Of a stretch of 64,000 nt of DNA, positions 56,848-64,000 are shown piece by piece. Made by a program: the position numbers and the translations under genes. The notes under the pieces were generated by a model, which saw only the letters and a list, made by a program, of their open reading frames with translations, did no database searches and had not been told where the DNA came from. Within the stretch, counting starts at the first letter, position 1. The number at the start of each line of letters is the position of its first letter. Origin of the DNA: Phialocephala subalpina (taxonomy: Eukaryota > Ascomycota > Leotiomycetes > Helotiales > Mollisiaceae); contig FJOG01000014.1 of the NCBI GenBank assembly GCA_900073065.1, positions 856,803 through 920,802 of the forward strand, given 5' to 3'.

Positions 56848-59291
56848 TTACAGATTCGTTTCGACACTAGTCAATACCGTATCTCGATGCATGACACTCA
56901 CACGAACGGCGTCCGAGACGCTGAATACTACTTCTAAGTCCGCCGTGAGATAAGAACCACCTCCAGCTTTTTTCTGTTTTTGTAAATAATCTTGAGGGAT
57001 CTTCTTCGAATCTACATCTAGGTAGATGACTTCGTTCTCAGCTGTAAAATTTAGAAGTAAGCAAATTTGAATACGGGAGGAACATTCTGACTCTTGATTC
57101 GCCAGGAAGGGAAGGGACATTCGGCTTACCTCTTGAGAAGCTTCCCATTGTAGACGGTGGTTCCAGAATTGAGGAAGCGACGAATGTTATCCGGACGCTA
57201 CTTCCCAAGTCATATTGCTGTTTCGTAAATTTGCATCGTACACCAAACTGGGTAGTGATGGGATCGAATGGTAAGATTGCGTCTCCTTGTCGAATCAGCC
57301 AGAAGAGTTGATCGGGAACCATTCTTTGACCGTGGAAGGTATCCTTGACAGTCGCTTCACCAAGGTTCTTCCACTCTTCATATTTGTGAGAAACACAAAT
57401 GCCATAATGTCTTGGACATGATCGAACGGTGGGTGCGGCTGCCATTCCCACGCCCATGCCTCGAAGCACGGCCCCCTTGACGATGCCTATCCAGCTATTC
57501 ATTGGTGTGTCAGTAAACACTCCTACCAGTGGAAAGGGAAGATCTTACCAATCATCAGCTCTTTGAACTGCGATATCTGCTCCTCTGTTTGCGAATGTGG
57601 TGATCTCATTGAAGAGGTACTCGCTCTCCGAGAAACCACCAGCCATAATAATGTTCTGCAGGTGAATTGAGCCAAGACTCCTTTTCTCAAAACGCTCAAA
57701 TGGCCGGAACTCACTGTAACCCGACAAGGAATGCCCTTATACTTCGTGTTCCTGACTTTCGTCAATTGCTTGGAGAGTAAGCTCAAAGTCCCAATCACAC
57801 TCGCGGAGAACATGTCTTTGAGGTCTTGCCTACTGTGACGTTAGCAAGAGCAAAAACCTGCCATAAGAGCTCGAACGCACTCGGTCAGAGTAAGGACTCC
57901 ATTAACGATGCTGTCTTCGTAACCTGGAGCGACCTTTGTACCTCTGGGAACCGTCAACTGTGAATCTCCAATTCCGTTGAACGCATGCTTGATTCTCTCG
58001 AAACGTTCAAGCAAAACCCTCGATCTCGGCTTGAATACCATGTGACCACCAGTACCGACGGCGTCGGGTTCAATATCCAGATTCAGCAGTCTAGGTTGGA
58101 GAAACTCGAGAAACGCTTGGTCAACGAATGTGCCACCGCATTTCGCTCCTGGTTGAGGTCAGAAAAAGATGGCTCTCACACCCAAAGAAGATTCACCTGT
58201 GATGTTTCCAACTCGTGTAAGTTCGAGAGGATCAACTTTGTTGACGCGATAAGAAACCAAATCCTTCGGCCCGCGAGGTCAGAAAAATATAGTTCAATCG
58301 AATTCTTGAGTACTTACGACGGTACCACCACCAGCATCACAAATCACGAAGCACTCTCCCTATATTCCTGTCAGCCACAGAATAAATTTTTGGGGAAGAT
58401 TTGATTCATACCGGAATTAGAACATCGTGACCTTTCAAAAGCATATCCTGAATGGTGTAAAGAGCCCACGACTCCGGTTCTGATGCAAATGACACATTTC
58501 GGAGTGTTGGAAACATGCCACTATGAAAGGCTCCCATCACTGCTCGATACGTCTTATTCATCGCCTCATATTTCCAAGTCTAGAGATATGTGGTCAGCGT
58601 CGAAGTGTTCTAATGGGCTGTAACTTACTGCCGGGTGAGTGATCACAAGGTCGAGGGGGACACGCTCCAGGGTATATCGTCCTTGACTTTTCATGTGTTG
58701 ATACCAGACTCGTGAGACTTTCGAGAGGAAGTCTCTCACGACATCCTCTGCACTTTTTGTAATATGCTCCGGGACATCGTTCATTAGTCCCATGGTCTCA
58801 TTTTCTCGAAGTTCCCGAACCAAGTCAAGTCCCTTCGTCAATTCTCTCAGCTGTGCCAATTCCGTCACTGTATCTTGAGGCTCAAGTTCCAGTTTCGTCC
58901 ACTTAAGGACTTTTGAGTCGTCGTCAATCGACCAACCCCATTGTGAACAATGTTTGTCAGGAGATGTGGGTGAGTACGAGATTGCTGATGGAACCCTTTG
59001 CATGCTCTTTTCAGGCCATTCTCTGAAGACAATAAGATCGGGTCCAAGGTCACTCAAGGAATTCTTCGCTGATCCATCTGATTGTGCCCATGCCAATTCT
59101 ATTGATGATCAGTCACGAGGGCCGTGGATGTCAACTGGCTTCCAAAAACAGAAATCCAGAGTCAAAATCAAAACCAGCCGGGTCTCCAACGTACCTGTAT
59201 TTGAGGTTCCATAATCAATTCCGACAACGATACGAGGGCCAGTCACCCCATCTGTTACAGCGCCCTGCACAATGCTTCCGCTCTGTGCCAT
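56848..59291 (-). CDS. Hsp70-like ATPase (fungal, HSPA12-like)
   Basis: Ten exons (59195-59291, 58629-59098, 58412-58579, 58318-58359, 58197-58263, 57881-58148, 57715-57829, 57549-57655, 57130-57494, 56848-57041) give 630 residues. All splice phases agree. The actin/Hsp70 ATPase motifs are in order: phosphate 1 (VVGIDYGTSNTG), phosphate 2 (FVICDAGGGTVDLVSY, split over two exons) and adenosine (NIIMAGGFSESEYLF). A GAVLRGM block follows. There is no canonical Hsp70 substrate-binding domain or EEVD tail; the C-terminus is a short beta-rich region. This fits the diverged HSPA12-type proteins that are expanded in filamentous fungi and have unknown clients. It is divergent from a coiled-coil gene. 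Confidence 0.88.
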
Positions 59292-59867
59292 GAGGGGCAA
59301 GGACAACCCGGCGAGTTCAAGAATCAGAAGGTCGACAGATCTCCAGTCAACGAGAAGAAGAGAATGCTAGAAGAGAGAAATTGCAATGCATGGGTTCATT
59401 CGAGAGTAAGATAGATATCTGTGAAGGTCGAGGAATGGCGACAATGCAGTTCACGATACCGGGCAGCCTAGGAACAAGCTCACAAGGCTGAAGACAGCAA
59501 CCGAGAGTGATCGTATTGATTGTTAAGGAAAGACCCGTCACAAGGGAAGGCTATTTCTTATAAGTGGTGCAACGTGAGACCTACCAATCAGAAGCTGGAT
59601 GTTCCTTCCTCGGTGGTGCAAAGCTGCGCCTCCACCACCAAAGTCGGGCGTCGACCTGCACCCAGGCCCGAACTTCCCCCTCTTCCACACTAAGACATCC
59701 AAGCTTGCAGGCAGAAGCAACCAAGCGATAAACAACGAGGCTGACCAGGATAGGTTGAACTTCCGATAGCAGAGCCTTACATTCTTTCAGAACTGTCTGC
59801 TCGACCTCGTCCCTAGCATCGTTCGGGTGGTCAATTCAATTCGCGATTCATTTTAAATACCATCGTC
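59292..59867. promoter_or_regulatory. Divergent promoter region, Hsp70-like / coiled-coil gene
   Basis: 576 bases between the two start codons. No perfect heat-shock element seen by eye. Confidence 0.4.
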
Positions 59868-61273
59868 ATGAAAGGCTTTCTCACAGGTAAACCAAGCAAA
59901 AAGAATGATGGCGAGGGGAGTGGAAGAAATGGGATCTCGGAATATATCTCACAAATCAACGATTTTCTCGATAATGTCGAAGGCAAGAGTTTCAGCATGT
60001 TCCAACGACGGGACGATCCTCTGGGAGATATGCTATCGTGGGGAAAGCATATGTACAGAGAAAGGTCGAGGGTGGAGCATAACTTGAACATGCAGGGCAA
60101 AGCACTCCGTAGAGCGGACGAGAAGATCGAAGAAATGCAGAAGTTGATTGACACACTGGAGTTCGACTGCGGGAAGCTGCGATGGGAGAAGGACCAATTG
60201 ATGGGTGAGCACACTTCCCAGCTATCGGATATTGCGAAGCAGCACTCCTTGTATGAGGGTCAAAGGGACGAAGAAGTGAAAGACTTGAGAGAGAGTCACA
60301 GAAAGAACGTCGACCGCATCAAAAAGGACCACCAGAACGAGCTTGGAAAATTGGTTGGACAGCTTCTTGTGAATCAAAAGGATGATCAAGGCTGGCCGGA
60401 TGACAAGATGGGAGTCAAGTTCAGGGAATTGCAAAGATTGATGGAGTCTGTGACGGCTCCACGGAACAAGGAGTTCCTCATTCCTGCCGGGCAGAAGCTT
60501 CCATCACGTTTGGACTCAACGAACTTTCTCGGAAGAGTGGGAACAGGAAAGTCACATTTTCTATTAAAGAGCACCCTTTGGGCGATAATCAGAGAACAAT
60601 TCTTCTCTTCACCTTTTGGCTTTGGAGTCCTCGGTCCTGGAAGGTCAAAGAAAGAACTTTTTGAGATGTATGCTGCATGGCGGAAGCTGTTCGATGCGAA
60701 TGCTGTCGCATGTAAGTCTCTTTAACATATTTGCTTTGTTGTTACTGACTGTTGGAATCAGCTTCCCCGGACCATGAAGACTACGCGATATTTCGACAAG
60801 ATGGCCTTGCCAACACCTGGCGATCTACAACATTCATGTACATCAACGTTGCCTTGACTTCACCAGAGCAAACCCATAGTCCGGTAGCCAGACTCAACAC
60901 CGAGAACTTCAACGACACAATTGCTCGTATCCTAGGTGTACTTAACGAAGTTGCTGGCCTATCACACGCTTCTGTACGGCCAGATATCCAAGATCAAGTC
61001 CGCCAGATGGTGCTACTTGGACGGGATATTGCACTGCAATTCGGCATCAACCCTTCACAATTGGAACTTGTCGTTCCCAAGCATGGCGAGAAGATCAAGA
61101 TTGGAGAGAGATTCCATGATTGTGAAGACGGAGATAGCTTCAAGGGGAAGATGCACGACGTTGATCTAGTCACTGCGCCTGGACTTCAGAAAATTGGAGA
61201 CGGGCGCTCTGACATGAACTCTCAACGGGCTATGGTTCCATGCGAGATCTATCCCATTGAGACGGATGATTAA
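59868..61273 (+). CDS. Coiled-coil protein with a P-loop-like motif
   Basis: Two exons (59868-60711, 60762-61273) give 451 residues. Residues about 60-180 form a long charged coiled coil (RVEHNLNMQGKALRRADEKI, then DEEVKDLRESHRKNVDRIKK). At about residues 222-229 is GRVGTGKS, which satisfies the Walker A pattern GxxxxGK[ST]. The C-terminal domain of about 200 residues looks ordered (FEMYAAWRKLFDAN, FMYINVALTSPE, ARILGVLNEVAGLSHASV). No Walker B or other NTPase signature is clear, so nucleotide binding is uncertain. No signal peptide. Family not recognised. Confidence 0.75.
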
Positions 61274-62034
61274 ATTTGGTCAGAGTTCTCGGGACTTTTG
61301 ACAGCTTTGATGAATGATATCCTAGATCATTTCTCTTCAGTGGAGTTCGGCGTCAATTCAAGAGCAATATCATCTTCCTTGTACCAGCATCAATCCAAAA
61401 CCCGACAACTGTGTATCATCCTTCCAACGCTAATGTAGCATCATTCCCTCAAAGAATTCGTGCTGTAAGACTTTCACTAGAAATCCCATAGCCTCGTCCT
61501 CCCACCAAACCCGTCATTACCCTCTCACAACCAGACACCAGTCCACTAATACAGTTCGACACACCACTCGGCATTTTCATCCATTCATTCGAAGTATCAT
61601 CCCACATGCCCCAATCCATCGATCCGCAGATCAGGACTCTGCAGCAGCCACACTGCGCTGGCAAAATGGCAGGGCAGACTGCTCGGTGAGGCTGTTGGGC
61701 CGCATGCATGCTCGGCTAAGCGAGCTGGAGACAGGGGGGGCGTTCTCCCGCCCTTGTCTTGACGAGTGGGGGCATACAAGTCGGGCGTACAGGATTTCCT
61801 GGATAATGTGAGGGGGTTTTGATACGGACACTCTGGGCTGAGCGGTGAGACTGCTGTACCTCATCGGCGGTGCTTGGAGCCTGGAGGAGGGGCAGATTTT
61901 AGTGGGTGGCAGTATGTTTTGTACGATGCGAGGGACTTCAGACGACATTTTAACACTTGCTACCATCTGAAGTTCTGGGAAAGAGATAAGAGCAGGAGAC
62001 TACTGATTGCGTTGGATCAGGAAACGAGCAAACA
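61274..62034. other. Intergenic stretch
   Basis: 761 bases. No gene seen. Confidence 0.45.
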
Positions 62035-63354
62035 ATGTACGACTACATAGGGCTGATATTCACGATCGATCCGGGGCTAGGATGTATCTCATTCGAAGCT
62101 CTGGTCGCGTTTATCGTGACTCTCGCTGTTCTTTTCGCGGTGGTTCGGAGATCGAAAGATTGGCCTGAAGCAATCCGATTACATATCGGACTTGTTCTTC
62201 TCTCAGCGTGAGTCCCTACTCGATCCCAGTCTTTGAGGATTGAAGAGTTGACGAGATGTAGATGGCTCATCACCCACTGGATCGACGAGGTAATCTCTCA
62301 CACCGATCCCGATGTAACAGCCTACTTCCAAATCTACAGCATGTTAACCCACTTCATACGAATCGTATCTGACGTGCTCATCATTACTGGACTCTGGCGA
62401 GTAATAATCCGCTATGACTTCTTGCGACCACTCAAAGTCGACTTGTTCGCTGATACATTATTTTCGAGCGTTCTCTGGGTATTGGCTGGTATTCATATTG
62501 TTCTTCTCACTGCGACGACGGGAACTTGGTTGGGAGATGTGGATTTGGATAAGGTGAATAGTGTTGCGAGAGCGAGGAGTGCGTTTGAGGTTACGTACAC
62601 GGCGGTGCAGTTTTGTGCGATGCTTGTTATGAGTATTTATGCTTGCTCGAGGGCAACAGAGAGGCAGACTGGATGCCCTTATTACAATGTAGGAATTCCT
62701 TGAAGATCCGACTTCAAACAAGTATGCTGACGTTGCAAGAAGGAATTCACGTACATGTCTCATGCGGCATTTGCTTTGTTGCTGAGATCGTTCTGCGAGG
62801 TGGTTATCGCAGGTCAGCTTGACCGAGCCCACCGTCATATCTTTGACACTCAGAGAGCTCGAGATGTTATGTACGGTCTTTTCAGCATCTACCTGGTCTG
62901 GGTCGTAGCATTTGCCGTTCCTGAGAAGGGAAAAGAAGACCCACTCGTGGAGAAAGATTGTTCTGCGGTGGCAGAAATCAAGAGATTGATCGAAGAAAAA
63001 ATCGCGGAAGTAACTGATGGCGGGAAGAATACAGCACCGACAATGGCCAGCGTTCTGAATGGTATCGAAGCGACCTTGAAGGCGCAGACAGTCCCGGCAG
63101 AGGGGCAACAGGAATACTTCATGAAGCTGAACGAGATTGCAAGACTGAGAAAGCTGTATGGGAATTGGGAGCCTGTGTATAAAGGCGGAAGCAACACAGA
63201 CGGGCAAAACGAGGTGATACAACTAGTTGAAAAGAATGATCGATCAGTAGCGGAGGCTCAAGAAACTGGAGTTGGGCGAATGGTGGGGCGACTTTGGCAT
63301 GGGAGGGACAAACAGAAAGAGCCAGTTGGAGATACCCCACGAGAGACAGTATAA
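62035..63354 (+). CDS. Multi-pass membrane protein with coiled C-terminal tail
   Basis: Three exons (62035-62207, 62262-62688, 62740-63354) give 404 residues. About seven hydrophobic segments are visible: FEALVAFIVTLAVLFAVV, HIGLVLLSAWLITHW, IRIVSDVLIITGLW, SVLWVLAGIHIVLLTA, AVQFCAMLVMSIYA, HAAFALLLRSFCEVVIA and VMYGLFSIYLVWVVAFAV. The tail of about 170 residues is cytoplasmic by composition, charged and helical. No cleaved signal peptide. The 7-TM layout is shared with fungal Pth11-like receptors, but there is no CFEM domain and I see no signature motif, so I leave it as an unclassified membrane protein. Confidence 0.75.
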
Positions 63355-63462
63355 ATGAACAGACGACTTGTAGATATTCGAATTTTGTACAACAATTAAC
63401 TACTTCAACTATATAAAAAAAACGTGATAACGTGACTGCATGAGTATATAGATCTATATGTT

Positions 63463-64000
63463 TTAGATGAGTGTACCTGATCGCAAATTCGCAAACGTGA
63501 TGTTCATAGCAGGCTCGACATGGTGCCGTGGAGGAGACTGGTAGTTCGCTGGCAGCAAGAAAACGTAGCGCACTAGCACGGAGTTCTCGTCGGAAACTAC
63601 ATGATAGTTCCCCAACGCTGATGGTGCGGTCGTTGCCAGCTCACAGCCCAACATGACTCTCATGTTTCCAAGTGTGCTGTTCTTCCAACTTTGACCCGTC
63701 ACCCCAGAATAGTGAAAAGAAGCACCCTGGTCGTCTCCGCAGTAGATGCCGGCACCTCTAGCGGCACCTGTCAACATGAACGGTGTGTTGCTCATGACTT
63801 TCAAGCCTTCCGTCAGGATGAGAAAGAGTCGCGACACTTGGGTACCGTGGAAGATCACACGGCCATTTCCTGTTGCGGGTGCTTGTGCATTGAACAATGC
63901 CTCTCTCTCGTGGTTCGAATTCAGCATCAAGAATTGGTGGGTATTAGGCATGCTCGGAACTCGAAAGCTGCTCTGAGCACTGAGTATGAAGCCTCTAAAT
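63463..64000 (-). CDS. PARP catalytic-domain protein (5' end outside the window)
   Basis: The C-terminal 178 residues of a gene that begins right of the window; the frame is open to the window edge without a start requirement (SSFRVPSMPNTHQFLML). PARP-fold motifs are present: VIFHGTQVSRLFLIL with the NAD-binding histidine, GLKVMSNTPFM, and GAARGAGIYCGDDQGASFHY with the tyrosine of the H-Y pair. A VLVRYVFLL strand follows, with Val/Leu rather than Glu at the third position. That pattern suggests mono-ADP-ribosyl transfer, as in PARP6/8/16-like enzymes. Some fungal relatives are fused to a ubiquitin-conjugating domain. None follows here before the stop at 63463, and what lies N-terminal cannot be seen. 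Confidence 0.85.
   Translation of the reverse strand, partial: FRGFILSAQSSFRVPSMPNTHQFLMLNSNHEREALFNAQAPATGNGRVIFHGTQVSRLFLILTEGLKVMSNTPFMLTGAARGAGIYCGDDQGASFHYSGVTGQSWKNSTLGNMRVMLGCELATTAPSALGNYHVVSDENSVLVRYVFLLPANYQSPPRHHVEPAMNITFANLRSGTLI

Overview
The window is nuclear DNA of a filamentous ascomycete (Pezizomycotina). The coding genes have many short introns (about 45-110 nt) with GT(A/G)NGT donors and CTNAC-like branch sites. The conserved genes are eukaryotic and fungal: mitochondrial porin, PEX19, UBC9, STS1/Cut8, RAD52, VAP/SCS2, dihydroceramide desaturase, an ACO2-type aconitase and a DUF2408 protein. A placement in Leotiomycetes is only an impression from the protein sequences. Two assembly gaps are present (4849-5281 and 35665-36199).

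Layout. 0-7 kb: a PHD-finger protein, the wreck of a small membrane-protein gene, and a secreted Ser/Thr-rich protein split by a gap. 7-24 kb: mostly housekeeping genes, several in divergent pairs: methionine aminopeptidase 2 and a mitochondrial J-protein; porin; asparagine synthetase; UBC9 and PEX19; an unknown basic protein; a DUF2408 protein and ribosomal protein P1; a small secreted-protein gene frameshifted by an exact 17-bp tandem duplication; and a YCII-domain protein. 24.2-28.3 kb: four neighbouring, same-strand copies of an unrecognised gene family with an SRKRAID-type N-terminus and DAN and WGRDIGV motifs. Only the first copy is intact. 29-46 kb: an unknown low-complexity protein, STS1, RAD52, a UBA/UBX protein divergent from a VAP, a sphingolipid desaturase, and a 1418-aa RGG-rich protein. 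46-64 kb: a 2.5-kb gene-poor stretch, ACO2-like aconitase, three F-box-like copies (one intact, two frameshifted), a putatively N-myristoylated protein, an Hsp70-like ATPase divergent from a coiled-coil protein, a multi-pass membrane protein, and the 3' part of a PARP-domain gene running off the right edge.

The housekeeping genes cover unrelated processes: translation, protein maturation, peroxisome and proteasome biology, DNA repair, lipid metabolism and amino-acid synthesis. I see no metabolic gene cluster. The accessory interest lies in the two decaying tandem families, the duplication-disrupted secreted protein and the Hsp70-like/coiled-coil pair. Exon coordinates were deduced by eye from splice signals and checked by reading-frame arithmetic; untranslated regions were not mapped.
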